Below are positions 52,761-61,574 of a DNA stretch of 64,000 bases, in pieces (within the stretch, counting starts at the first letter, position 1; each line of letters starts with the position of its first letter). Made by a program: the position numbers and the translations under genes. Location of the stretch: contig NC_015312.1 of NCBI RefSeq assembly GCF_000196675.2, positions 3,162,001 to 3,226,000 on the forward strand, given 5' to 3'. The DNA is from Pseudonocardia benzenivorans CB1190. Its GTDB lineage: Bacteria > Actinomycetota > Actinomycetes > Mycobacteriales > Pseudonocardiaceae. Below the pieces are notes generated by a model, which made no database searches, had not been told where the DNA came from, and worked only from the letters and a program-made list of their open reading frames with translations.

Positions 52761-53959
52761 GCGGTCCTTCCGGAGATGCCGTGGGCGTAGCTGCCGTCGG
52801 CCTGCGCGACGAGTTCGACGTGGGTCCCGTGGGGGGCGCCGCAGCGGCGCTCGCAGCCGACGACATGGGTTCGACCCGTGGCCGAGGCGGAGGCGATCAA
52901 CGTCCGGGCGTCGACGCGGACGTCGGCCAGCGACTTCGCACACCCCGGCGCGCCCGCGCACGCGCTGACCAGCGTGGCGGGGGAGCCGGCCTCGACGGCG
53001 AACCCGGCTGCGGCCAGGAGGTCGGCACCCTCGGCGGTGGGCAGCACGATCGTCCGCCACGGTGTGACCTGCACCTGCGGCGACAGCCGGGCGAGCAGCC
53101 GGAGGTCGTCGGCGGAGAGCTCGCCGAGCACCGGCGCGACGACCAGCGCCCGCGCACCGTCGTCGCGCAGCACCTCGCCGACCTCCGGCGAACGAACGGC
53201 ACCGTCGCGCAACTCAGTGGCGTCACTGTGCCGTTCGTTCGCGTCGGGAAGCGGGCGAGCGGGAAGCGGGCGAGCGGGAAGCGCGCGGTCGGGAAGCCCG
53301 AGGGCGGCGGCGAGCCGGGCGGGGGCGTCGGGCACCTCGGCGGCGCGCCACTGCGCACTGCTGAGCGCGAGGAACGTCTCCGCCGCGCTGACCAGCACGT
53401 CCACGGCGTCGGCGAGTGCGACGGCCCCGACCGGCGTGCCGGCGACGAGCAGCACCCCGGTCGTCGACGTCCGGGCCTGCCAGCACAGATCGGGGGACTC
53501 GGCGGCGACGTCACCACGGCCGTCGTCGAGAGCGAACAGGAACCGCCCGGACAGGCCGGCGAGTGCGGGGGCGGCACAGATCGCGGCGTCCAGCCGCGCC
53601 GCGAGGCCACGGACGTCGGCGAGCCCGCCCGCGATGCCCGACAGCGGCGAGGCCAGGACGTTGCGCACCCGCTCGTGCGTCCGCGACGGCACCAGACCCG
53701 CGCCGACCAGCACGGACAGGGCGTCGGGGTCGTCGCGCCGCAGGGCGCGCAGCTGCAGGTTCCCGCGCGAGGTCAGGTGCGCCGCGCCGTCGCCGTGGTG
53801 CGCCGCGCAGTCGGCGACGGCGCGCGCCGCGGCCGCGGTGAGCACCCCGCCCGGCAGCCGGATCCGGGCGAGCGCGCCGTCGGCCGCGTCGTGCGGGGCG
53901 AGGACGCCGGGGCAGGCGTCGGCGCGCAGGCGCGGCGGGGGGACGGCGGACGGGGGCAC
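52757..53959 (-). CDS. cobG: Precorrin-3B synthase (CobG-like)
   Basis: Oxygen-dependent hydroxylation of precorrin-3A, the marker of the aerobic route. The 400-residue protein has the sulfite/nitrite-reductase fold. Ferredoxin-like half-domains ([32 protein letters not shown]) are followed by iron-sulfur ligands in [12 protein letters not shown] and VVGCERRCG. Between the halves is an insertion ([32 protein letters not shown]) encoded by repeats and a perfect inverted repeat. TACAGT ends 7 nt before GTG 53959, so translation is probably leaderless. It starts the minus-strand cobG-cobH-cobIJ operon. Confidence 0.9.
   Translation of the reverse strand: MPPSAVPPPRLRADACPGVLAPHDAADGALARIRLPGGVLTAAAARAVADCAAHHGDGAAHLTSRGNLQLRALRRDDPDALSVLVGAGLVPSRTHERVRNVLASPLSGIAGGLADVRGLAARLDAAICAAPALAGLSGRFLFALDDGRGDVAAESPDLCWQARTSTTGVLLVAGTPVGAVALADAVDVLVSAAETFLALSSAQWRAAEVPDAPARLAAALGLPDRALPARPLPARPLPDANERHSDATELRDGAVRSPEVGEVLRDDGARALVVAPVLGELSADDLRLLARLSPQVQVTPWRTIVLPTAEGADLLAAAGFAVEAGSPATLVSACAGAPGCAKSLADVRVDARTLIASASATGRTHVVGCERRCGAPHGTHVELVAQADGSYAHGISGRTA
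53188..53242. repeat. 15-bp inverted repeat inside cobG
   Basis: GCGAACGAACGGCAC (53188-53202) and GTGCCGTTCGTTCGC (53228-53242) are exact complements, with a 25-nt loop that itself has AGTG/CACT. Immediately beside it (about 53243-53295) are 15-nt direct repeats of GCGGGCGAGCGGGAA type. Frame is kept, and both encode the cobG insertion. Confidence 0.75.
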
Positions 53960-54074
53960 GGCCGTCACTGTAAACACCGCATTGCGGGCGTGGCGGGAGC
54001 CGATCGTCACTCCCGGGCCGCCCGGCTTGACGCGCGAGTGCGACGTTGCGGACAGTGAGGCGGCACGAACGGAC

Positions 54075-54231
54075 AACTTCATGGCGGGCGGGAGCGAGGA
54101 AGCCGGTGCGAGTCCGGCGCGGTCCCGCCACTGTCACCGGGGAGCGGACCCCACGCAGTCGGCCACGGGCGCGAGCCCGGAAGGCCGGGGCGAGCGCCGA
54201 TCCGGGAGCCAGGACACTCACCTGCCCGCCG
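54075..54231 (+). ncRNA. Cobalamin riboswitch
   Basis: The conserved B12 aptamer core is present: GAAGCCGGTGCGAGTCCGGC (about 54099-54118) followed by GCGGTCCCGCCACTGT (about 54119-54134). Downstream come GAGCCCGGAAGGCCGGGGC (54173-54191) and the terminal GGGAGCCAGGACACTCACC. It lies 44 nt before cobN, which it should repress when adenosylcobalamin is plentiful. The divergent cobG operon starts at 53959 and is not covered by it. Confidence 0.93.
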
Positions 54232-54274
54232 ACACCCCCACCCGGGACGAGGATCCCGAGGAAGGCCACCGGCC

Positions 54275-57200
54275 ATGCGCCCCCACTCCCGTCCCGGGAT
54301 CCTGCTCCTCTCGACGTCGGACACCGACCTGCTCTCCGCCCGCGCCAGCGGGGCGCCCTACCGGCTCGCGAACCCCGCTCGCGTGCTGCTCGACGACCTG
54401 CCCGCGCTGCTCGACGGCGTCGCCGTCGTCGTCGTGCGGATCCTGGGCGGGCGCCGGTACTGGGAGGACGGCCTCGACGCGGTCCTGGCCTCGGGGCTGC
54501 CCGTCGTCGCGCTGGGCGGTGAGATGGCGCCCGACGCGGAGATGATGGAGCTGTCGACGGTGCCCGCGGGCGTCGCGGCGCAGGCCCACGCCTACCTCGC
54601 ACAGGGTGGCACCGACAACCTGGCCGAGCTGGCCGCGTTCCTGTCCGACACCGTGCTGCTCACCGGCGAGGGCTTCGCGCCGCCGGCGGAGCTCCCGGCC
54701 TGGGGCGTGCTCGACCGGCCCGCCCCCGAGGGCGACGGCCCGACCGTCGCCGTCCTCTACTACCGCGCCCAGCAGCTCGCCGGGAACACCGGCTACGTCG
54801 AGGCCCTGTGCACCGCGATCGAGGACGCGGGCGGGCGGCCGCTGCCGGTCTACTGCGCGTCGCTGCGCCAGGCCCCGCCCGAGCTGCTGACGACGCTGCG
54901 CGCCGCCGACGCCATGGTCGTCACGGTCCTCGCCGCCGGCGGGACCAGGCCCGCGTCCGCGCAGGCCGGTGGCGACGACGAGGCGTGGGACGTGGCCGAG
55001 CTCGCCGCGCTCGACGTCCCGATCCTGCAGGGCCTGTGCCTGACCGGCGACCGGGCGTCGTGGGCCGGGTCCGACGACGGGATGACCCCGCTCGACGTCG
55101 CCACCCAGGTCGCGGTCCCCGAGTTCGACGGCCGGCTGATCACGGTGCCGTTCTCGTTCAAGGAGGTCGACGCGGACGGCCTCTCGGTCTACGTGCCCGA
55201 CCCGGAGCGCGCGGCGCGCGTCGCCGGGATCGCCGTGCGGCACGCCCGGCTGCGCCGGATCCCCAACGCGGACAAGCGGATCGTCATGATGCTGTCGGCG
55301 TACCCGACCAAGCACGCCCGCATCGGCAACGCCGTCGGCCTCGACACCCCGGCGTCGACGGTCGCGCTGCTGCACGCCATGGCCGAGGCCGGCTACGACG
55401 TCGGTGACCTCCCCGGCGTGGCCGACGGCGACGGAGACGCCCTGATCCATGCGCTCATCGAGGCCGGCGGGCAGGACCCCGACTGGCTCACGGAGGAGCA
55501 GCTGGCCGGCAACCCGGTCCGCATCTCCGCGGACCGCTACCGCTCCTGGTTCACGCGGCTGCCGGACGAGCTGACCGACGGCGTCGAGAAGCACTGGGGG
55601 CCGGCGCCGGGCGAGCACTACGTCGACCGCTCCGCCGACCCGGACGGCGAGATCGTCGTCGCCGCGTTGCGGTCGGGCAACGTCGTGCTGATGGTGCAGC
55701 CGCCGCGCGGGTTCGGGGAGAACCCGGTCGCGATCTACCACGATCCCGACCTGCCGCCCTCGCACCACTACCTGGGCGCCTACCGCTGGCTCGCCGCCCC
55801 GCGCGAGGAGGACGGCTTCGGTGCCGACGCGATCGTGCACGTCGGCAAGCACGGGAACCTGGAGTGGTTGCCGGGCAAGACGTTGGGCATGTCCGCGGCC
55901 TGCGGGACCGACGCCGCGCTGGGCGACCTGCCGCTGGTCTACCCGTTCCTGGTCAACGACCCGGGCGAGGGCACGCAGGCCAAGCGCCGCGCCCACGCCA
56001 CGCTGGTCGACCACCTCATCCCGCCGATGGCGCGCGCCGAGAGCTACGGCGACATCGCCCGGCTCGAGCAGCTGCTCGACGAGCACGCCAACATCGCAGC
56101 GCTCGACCCGGCGAAGCTGCCCGCGATCCGCCAGCAGATCTGGACGCTCATGCAGGCCGCCAAGCTCGACCACGACCTCGGGCTGTCCGAGCGCCCTGAG
56201 GAAGACCACTTCGACGACATGCTCCTGCACGTCGACGGCTGGTTGTGCGAGATCAAGGACGTCCAGATCCGCGACGGCCTGCACGTCCTCGGCACGGCCC
56301 CGACGGGTGCACAGCGGGTCGACCTGGTGCTGGCCATGTTGCGCGCCCGGCAGATGTGGGGCGGCGAGCACACCGTCCCCGGGCTCCGCGAGGCGCTGGG
56401 CCTGGTCGAGGACGGCTCGGAGACCAAGGCGCACACCGACGCGATCGAGGAGCTGGCCCACGCGCTGGTCGCCGACATGGAGGCGGCGGGCTGGGACCCG
56501 GCTGCGGTCACCGAGATCGCTCGGGCTCACGACGCCACGGCCGCTGAACCAGTGCTCCGCTTCGCCGCCACCGAGGTCGTGCCCCGGCTCGCCGGCACCG
56601 TCCACGAGATCGACCGCGTGCTGCACGCCCTGGCCGGCGGGTTCGTCCCGGCCGGGCCGTCGGGCTCGCCGCTGCGCGGCCTGGTCAACGTGCTCCCGAC
56701 CGGTCGCAACTTCTACTCCGTCGACCCCAAGGCCGTCCCGTCGCGGCTGGCGTGGGAGACCGGGCAGGCGATGGCCGAGTCGCTCGTCGAGCGCTACCGC
56801 CGCGACCACGGCGACTGGCCGCGCTCGGTCGGGCTGTCGGTGTGGGGCACGTCGGCGATGCGCACCTCCGGCGACGACGTCGCCGAGGTGTTCGCCCTGC
56901 TCGGCGTGCGCCCGGTGTGGGACGAGATGTCGCGACGCGTCACGCACCTCGAACCGATCCCGCTCGACGAGCTCGGCCGCCCCCGCATCGACGTCACCGT
57001 CCGCATCTCCGGGTTCTTCCGCGACGCGTTCCCGCACGTCCTGGCCCTGCTCGACGACGCCGTCGCCCTCGTCGCGGGCCTCGACGAACCCGCCGAGCAG
57101 AACTTCGTCCGCGCTCACGTCGCCGCCGACACCGACCGGCACGGCGACGAGCGGCGCGCCCGTACCCGCGTCTTCGGCTCCAAGCCGGGCACGTACGGGG

Positions 57201-57880
57201 CGGGGCTGCTGCAGCTCGTCGAGTCCCGGGACTGGCGCGGCGACGCCGACCTCGCCGAGGTCTACACGACGTGGGGCGGCTACGCCTACGGCCGCGGCCT
57301 CGACGGTGTCCCCGCGCGCGAGGACATGGAGCACGCGTACCGGCGGATCGCGGTGGCGGCCAAGAACACCGACACCCGCGAGCACGACATCGCCGACTCC
57401 GACGACTACTACCAGTACCACGGCGGCATGGTCGCGACGGTCCGCGCGCTCACCGGCAGCGCGCCCGAGGCCTACATCGGCGACTCGACCCGGCCCGAGT
57501 CCGTCCGCACCCGCACGCTGTCGGAGGAGACGGCGCGGGTGTTCCGGGCGCGTGTGGTCAACCCGCGCTGGATCGCCGCGATGCGCCGCCACGGCTACAA
57601 GGGCGCCTTCGAGATGGCCGCGACCGTCGACTACCTCTTCGGCTACGACGCCACCACCGGTGTCGTCGACGACTGGATGTACGACCGGCTCACGGCCGAG
57701 TACGTCCTCGACCCCGAGAACCGGGCGTTCCTGTCGGAGTCGAACCCGTGGGCGTTGCACGGCATGGCCGAACGTCTCCTGGAGGCGGTGGAACGCGGCA
57801 TGTGGGCGTCCCCGGACCCCGACACCCTCGCCGCTCTGCGCACCGCCTACCTGGAGAGCGAAGGCGACCTGGAGGAGTAG
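54275..57880 (+). CDS. cobN: Cobaltochelatase large subunit
   Basis: ATP-dependent insertion of cobalt into hydrogenobyrinate a,c-diamide, with CobS and CobT (not in this window). The 1201 residues are within the family range. Recognisable segments include MMLSAYPTKHARIGNAVGLD, HVGKHGNLEWLPGKTLGMSA, DALIHALIEAGGQDP, LVNDPGEGTQAKRRAHATLV, TWGGYAYGRGLDGVPAREDM and the C-terminal GYDATTGVVDDWMYDRLT. The cobalamin riboswitch upstream supports the call. GAGGAAGG lies about 10 nt before ATG 54275. Confidence 0.96.
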   Translation: MRPHSRPGILLLSTSDTDLLSARASGAPYRLANPARVLLDDLPALLDGVAVVVVRILGGRRYWEDGLDAVLASGLPVVALGGEMAPDAEMMELSTVPAGVAAQAHAYLAQGGTDNLAELAAFLSDTVLLTGEGFAPPAELPAWGVLDRPAPEGDGPTVAVLYYRAQQLAGNTGYVEALCTAIEDAGGRPLPVYCASLRQAPPELLTTLRAADAMVVTVLAAGGTRPASAQAGGDDEAWDVAELAALDVPILQGLCLTGDRASWAGSDDGMTPLDVATQVAVPEFDGRLITVPFSFKEVDADGLSVYVPDPERAARVAGIAVRHARLRRIPNADKRIVMMLSAYPTKHARIGNAVGLDTPASTVALLHAMAEAGYDVGDLPGVADGDGDALIHALIEAGGQDPDWLTEEQLAGNPVRISADRYRSWFTRLPDELTDGVEKHWGPAPGEHYVDRSADPDGEIVVAALRSGNVVLMVQPPRGFGENPVAIYHDPDLPPSHHYLGAYRWLAAPREEDGFGADAIVHVGKHGNLEWLPGKTLGMSAACGTDAALGDLPLVYPFLVNDPGEGTQAKRRAHATLVDHLIPPMARAESYGDIARLEQLLDEHANIAALDPAKLPAIRQQIWTLMQAAKLDHDLGLSERPEEDHFDDMLLHVDGWLCEIKDVQIRDGLHVLGTAPTGAQRVDLVLAMLRARQMWGGEHTVPGLREALGLVEDGSETKAHTDAIEELAHALVADMEAAGWDPAAVTEIARAHDATAAEPVLRFAATEVVPRLAGTVHEIDRVLHALAGGFVPAGPSGSPLRGLVNVLPTGRNFYSVDPKAVPSRLAWETGQAMAESLVERYRRDHGDWPRSVGLSVWGTSAMRTSGDDVAEVFALLGVRPVWDEMSRRVTHLEPIPLDELGRPRIDVTVRISGFFRDAFPHVLALLDDAVALVAGLDEPAEQNFVRAHVAADTDRHGDERRARTRVFGSKPGTYGAGLLQLVESRDWRGDADLAEVYTTWGGYAYGRGLDGVPAREDMEHAYRRIAVAAKNTDTREHDIADSDDYYQYHGGMVATVRALTGSAPEAYIGDSTRPESVRTRTLSEETARVFRARVVNPRWIAAMRRHGYKGAFEMAATVDYLFGYDATTGVVDDWMYDRLTAEYVLDPENRAFLSESNPWALHGMAERLLEAVERGMWASPDPDTLAALRTAYLESEGDLEE

Positions 57881-57885
57881 AGCCG

Positions 57886-57925
57886 GTGAGCGGCGATGGT
57901 CGCCACGGCGACTATCGCCACTCGC
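57886..57925. repeat. Dispersed palindrome, copy 3
   Basis: GTGAGCGGCGATGGTCGCC and GGCGACTATCGCCACTCGC, 19-nt arms around a 2-nt centre with one mismatch and two G-T pairs, a diverged copy of those at 21439 and 27849. It starts 5 nt after the cobN stop and contains the stop codon (TAG on the minus strand, 57914-57912) of the convergent reductase gene. Confidence 0.8.
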
Positions 57926-58970
57926 GACCCCGGTACGCGCGGTCGAGCAGCGCCCGGATCGTGTCGCGGGACGCCGGCACCGGGTTCGGGGTGTCCGCGA
58001 CGTCGGCGGCGACGCCGTCGAGGGCCTCGTCGGTGGCACCGAGCGTCGCCAGGTCGTGGGGGAGCCCGATCCGCGCGGCCAGCTCCCACAGGGCACGGCC
58101 GGGATCGTCGCCCAGGTAGGGGCGCACCCGCGACACCATGTCGGGCACCGCCGGCGCGTTCAACGCGACGACGTAGGGCAGCACGACGGAGTGCGTGTCG
58201 GCGTGCACCAGGCCCAGCCGCCCACCGAGGGCGTGCGAGATGCGGTGCTGCAGACCTGTCCCGGTCGCGCCCAGCGCCGTCCCCGCGAGGAAGGCGCCGT
58301 ACTGCAGACCGGCGCGGGCGTCGAGGTCCGCGGGGTTTCGCATGACGACGGGCAGCGACGTCGTGAGGATGCGGACGGCGTCGGCGGCGAGTGCCGCGAT
58401 CAGCGGGTTCCCGGCCGACGCCCAGAGCGCGGCGAAGCAGTGCGCCATCGCGTTGAACGTGCTCGGACCCGTCACCGCGGCCGGGAGGCAGACCGTCAGC
58501 TCGGGGTCGTACAGCACCACGCGAGGCCGGACCCGCTCGTCGGATCCCGTGCGCTTGCGCTGCCCGCCGGTCGTCCCGTACACCGGGGTCAGCTCGGAGC
58601 CGGCGTAGGTCGTCGGGACGGCGACGATCGGGACCTCCAGCTCCAGCGCCACGGCCTTCGCCAGCCCGGTCGCCGAGCCGCCGCCGAGGCTCACGATCAC
58701 GTCGACACCGGCGTCACGCGCCGCGGCCGTGGCGCGTTCTGCGATGTCGACGGGCACGTGCTGGGCGATCTCGTGCCAGGTCAGCGCGGCGCGGTCGCCG
58801 AGCGCGGCCGTCACGGTGTCCCCGCCGGGCGCGTGCCCGCTCATGATCACCATCGCGCGGGACGTGTCGAGCCGGGCGAGTTCCTCGCCGACCTCGGCGA
58901 GCCTGCCGGGCCCGAACACGATCCGGGTCGGCGCGAACTCGTGGTCGAAGGAACGGACGGGTGCGGTCAT
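57912..58970 (-). CDS. Maleylacetate reductase / iron-type alcohol dehydrogenase
   Basis: NAD(P)H-dependent reduction of maleylacetate to 3-oxoadipate, the late step of (chloro)catechol and resorcinol degradation. 352 residues. The family motifs are VSLGGGSATGLAKAVALE, VAVPTTYAGSELTPVYGTT and the His-containing FNAMAHCFAALWA and LQHRISHALGG. The metal and substrate pattern fits the reductases rather than classical iron alcohol dehydrogenases. No dioxygenase gene is nearby. It lies 109 nt downstream of the hydantoinase operon on the same strand. Confidence 0.87.
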   Translation of the reverse strand: MTAPVRSFDHEFAPTRIVFGPGRLAEVGEELARLDTSRAMVIMSGHAPGGDTVTAALGDRAALTWHEIAQHVPVDIAERATAAARDAGVDVIVSLGGGSATGLAKAVALELEVPIVAVPTTYAGSELTPVYGTTGGQRKRTGSDERVRPRVVLYDPELTVCLPAAVTGPSTFNAMAHCFAALWASAGNPLIAALAADAVRILTTSLPVVMRNPADLDARAGLQYGAFLAGTALGATGTGLQHRISHALGGRLGLVHADTHSVVLPYVVALNAPAVPDMVSRVRPYLGDDPGRALWELAARIGLPHDLATLGATDEALDGVAADVADTPNPVPASRDTIRALLDRAYRGREWR

Positions 58971-59079
58971 GGTCCGGCGATCGTCGCAGAAGCCGGCTGC
59001 GCGAGCGCGGACAGGCGCCGGTCGTCGAACGCGTGCCCGACCGGCTGTGGCCCTACCCGGCGGCCCGGCGCCCGTCGGG

Positions 59080-60540
59080 TCAGGACACGGCCGGCCCCGG
59101 GTCGCCCGTCCGGGGGGAGAAGCTCGGGATCGCCGGGTCGGTCCCGGGATCGCCGAGCCGCCGGTGCAGCCACCGGCCCCGTCCGGGTGTGCTGGTGATC
59201 GTCCCGTCGCGGTAGACGACGTCGCCGCGCGACACGGTCACCGACGGCCAGCCCCGCACCTCGATGCCGACGAACGGGTCGTAGTCCGACGCCGACTGCA
59301 ACGGCTCGTCGGCGAGCGTGGTCGTGCGGTCGGGGTCGATGAGCACGAGGTCGGCATCCGCGCCGGGCGCGATGCGGCCCTTGCGCGGCCACAGCCCGAA
59401 CAGCTTCGCCGCGTTGGCCGAGGTGATCGCGACGAACTGCTCGAGGGTCATCCGTCCGGCGGCGACCCCGCGGCCGTAGAGCAGGCCGAGACCGGTCTGG
59501 ACGCTGGCGAACCCCGGCGGGATGTCGACGAACGACTCGTACGCCCCGAGCTTCTGCGCGCTGGAGTAGGTGGTGTGGTCGCTGGCCGAGGTCTCGATCT
59601 CGCCGGCGGCGATGGCGTCCCACAGCGCGGCCTGGTCGTCGGCGGTGCGCAGCGGGGGCACGCAGACGTAGCGCTGGCCGTCGGGCTGGTCGTAGCGGGA
59701 CTCGTCGAGGAACAGGTACGCAGGGCGCACCTCGGTGAAGATCTGGCCGCCGGCCGCCCGCCCGCGCCGCACCGCCTCCACGGCGCCGCGCGAGGACAGG
59801 TGCACGAAGTACACCGGACAGCCGACCGTGCGCGCGTAGACGGCGATGCGCTCGATGGCCAGCTCCTCGGCGACCTCGGGGCGGCTGCGCTTGAACGTGC
59901 TGAGGATGGGTTCGACCGTTGCGGGCACGGCGGCCAGCGTGTCGGTCAGGTAGTGCGTCAGGCCGTCGTCCTCGGCGTGGACGTTGACCAGCGCGCCCGC
60001 CCGGGCCGCGGCGGCCAGGACGCGGATGGCCTCGCGGTCGGTGACGCGGAACGGGTCGTAGGCGGTGAAGATCTTCACGCTGGGATAGCCCGCCTCGACC
60101 AGCGGCGCGAGCTCGGCGAGGGAGCTGCCGCCGAGCAGGTCGGTCAGGATCGGGTGGAACCCGTAGTCGACGTGCGCGCGCCCGTCGGCCTTCGCCGCCT
60201 CGCGCTCCAGCGTCGTCCACAGCGACTCGCCGAGCTGCTGGAACGCGTAGTTGATCACCGTCGTGACGCCGCCCGCGGCCGCGGCGCGCGTCCCGCTCTC
60301 GTAGTCGTCGGCCGACATCAGCGAGCCGTCGGGGCTGGGGGTGTGGAAATGGGTGTGCGGGTCGATGCCGCCGGGCGCGAGGACCTTGCCGCGACCGTCG
60401 AGCTCGCGCTCCCCGCTGCCCGCGACCTGCGCGCCGACCTCGACGACGACCCCGTCCCTGACGGCGACGTCGGCGACGGCGTGACCGTCGGCGTTGGCGA
60501 CCGTGGCGCCCCGTACGACCAGCTGGAACTCGTGGGCCAT
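59080..60540 (-). CDS. Dihydropyrimidinase / hydantoinase
   Basis: A cyclic-amide hydrolase of the amidohydrolase superfamily (486 residues) that opens dihydropyrimidines, hydantoins or a related ring. The binuclear metal site is complete: DPHTHF (His62, His64), carboxylated Lys156 in SVKIFTAY, His188 in NVHAED, His247 in YFVHLSS and Asp321 in SASDHTTY. ATG 60540 shares one base with the stop of the permease gene (TGATG), so hydrolase and importer form an operon and probably handle the same compound. Confidence 0.9.
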   Translation of the reverse strand: MAHEFQLVVRGATVANADGHAVADVAVRDGVVVEVGAQVAGSGERELDGRGKVLAPGGIDPHTHFHTPSPDGSLMSADDYESGTRAAAAGGVTTVINYAFQQLGESLWTTLEREAAKADGRAHVDYGFHPILTDLLGGSSLAELAPLVEAGYPSVKIFTAYDPFRVTDREAIRVLAAAARAGALVNVHAEDDGLTHYLTDTLAAVPATVEPILSTFKRSRPEVAEELAIERIAVYARTVGCPVYFVHLSSRGAVEAVRRGRAAGGQIFTEVRPAYLFLDESRYDQPDGQRYVCVPPLRTADDQAALWDAIAAGEIETSASDHTTYSSAQKLGAYESFVDIPPGFASVQTGLGLLYGRGVAAGRMTLEQFVAITSANAAKLFGLWPRKGRIAPGADADLVLIDPDRTTTLADEPLQSASDYDPFVGIEVRGWPSVTVSRGDVVYRDGTITSTPGRGRWLHRRLGDPGTDPAIPSFSPRTGDPGPAVS

Positions 60541-61574
60541 CACGCGGCCTTCCTGCGGCGCGAGCGCACCGCGAAGGAGAGCACGACGGCGACGATCAGC
60601 GCCGCGCCGTAGAACAGGTTCTGCACGAACGGCCGGGCGCCGAGCTGTTGCAGGCCGGTGATGCCGGTGACCAGGAACAACACCGCGACGAGCACCCCCC
60701 AGGAGTTGAAGCGACCCGGCATGATCGTCGTCGCGCCGAGGAAGGCGGCGGCGAAGGCCGGCAACAGCAGCAGCGGCGCCGACGTCTGGTCGGCCGCGCC
60801 GCTGGTCCCGGCGATGAGCACGCCCGCGAGCCCCGCGAGGAAGGCCGAGCTGACCAGCGCGCCGCCGCGGACCAGGCGCACCCGCACGCCGCTGAGGCGG
60901 GCGACCTCGCGGCCGCGGCCGACGATCAGCAGCCGGCGCCCGAGCGGGGTGAACTCCATGACGTAGAACAGCACGGCGCACAGCACGATGCCGTACCAGA
61001 ACTCGACCGGGATGCCGAGGAACCGGGCCTGCACCACGACCCGGACCAGCTCGGCGGAGATGCCGGTGACCGTGCTGTCGTTGCCGGTCCACGACACGAT
61101 GCCCTGGACGAACGTGCCCATGCCGAGGGTGACGATCAGGGTGTCGACCCCGACGGCGATGCTCAGCACGGCGTTGGCCACCCCGATGAGCGTCGCCACG
61201 GCGAGTGCGACGAGCACCGCCCAGACGACCGGCACGCCGAGCTGGACGTTGAGGATCCCGATCAGCATCGCCGACAGGCTCGCCACCGACCCGACCGACA
61301 GGTCGTAGTCGCCGGCGGTCAGCGGGATCGTCAGCGCCAGCGCCAGGACCAGCAGGCTCGTCTGCGACGAGAACATCGCCGAGAAGTTGCCGGTGGTGAG
61401 GAAGGTGTCGGGCCGCAGCACCCCGAACAGCACGATGATCGCGACCCACACCACCGGCAGCGCGATGCGTTCGGCCGAGCGGGCGACGAGCGTCGACACC
61501 GCGCCGCGCCGCCCAGGCGGCCGGCCCGGCGGCAGCGTCCCCGACTCTCCCGGGGCGGACTCGGTGGTCGTCAT
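60540..61574 (-). CDS. ABC transporter permease (ribose/RbsC type)
   Basis: A 344-residue inner-membrane permease with a hydrophilic N-terminus and about eight to ten helices. Family signatures are IPLTAGDYDLSVGSVASLSA, the coupling loop IVGRGREVARLSGVRVRLV and FLGATTIMPGRFNSWG. ATG 61574 overlaps the ATPase stop (ATGA). The hydrolase partner suggests the cargo is a pyrimidine, hydantoin or similar ring rather than a sugar. Confidence 0.9.
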   Translation of the reverse strand: MTTTESAPGESGTLPPGRPPGRRGAVSTLVARSAERIALPVVWVAIIVLFGVLRPDTFLTTGNFSAMFSSQTSLLVLALALTIPLTAGDYDLSVGSVASLSAMLIGILNVQLGVPVVWAVLVALAVATLIGVANAVLSIAVGVDTLIVTLGMGTFVQGIVSWTGNDSTVTGISAELVRVVVQARFLGIPVEFWYGIVLCAVLFYVMEFTPLGRRLLIVGRGREVARLSGVRVRLVRGGALVSSAFLAGLAGVLIAGTSGAADQTSAPLLLLPAFAAAFLGATTIMPGRFNSWGVLVAVLFLVTGITGLQQLGARPFVQNLFYGAALIVAVVLSFAVRSRRRKAA

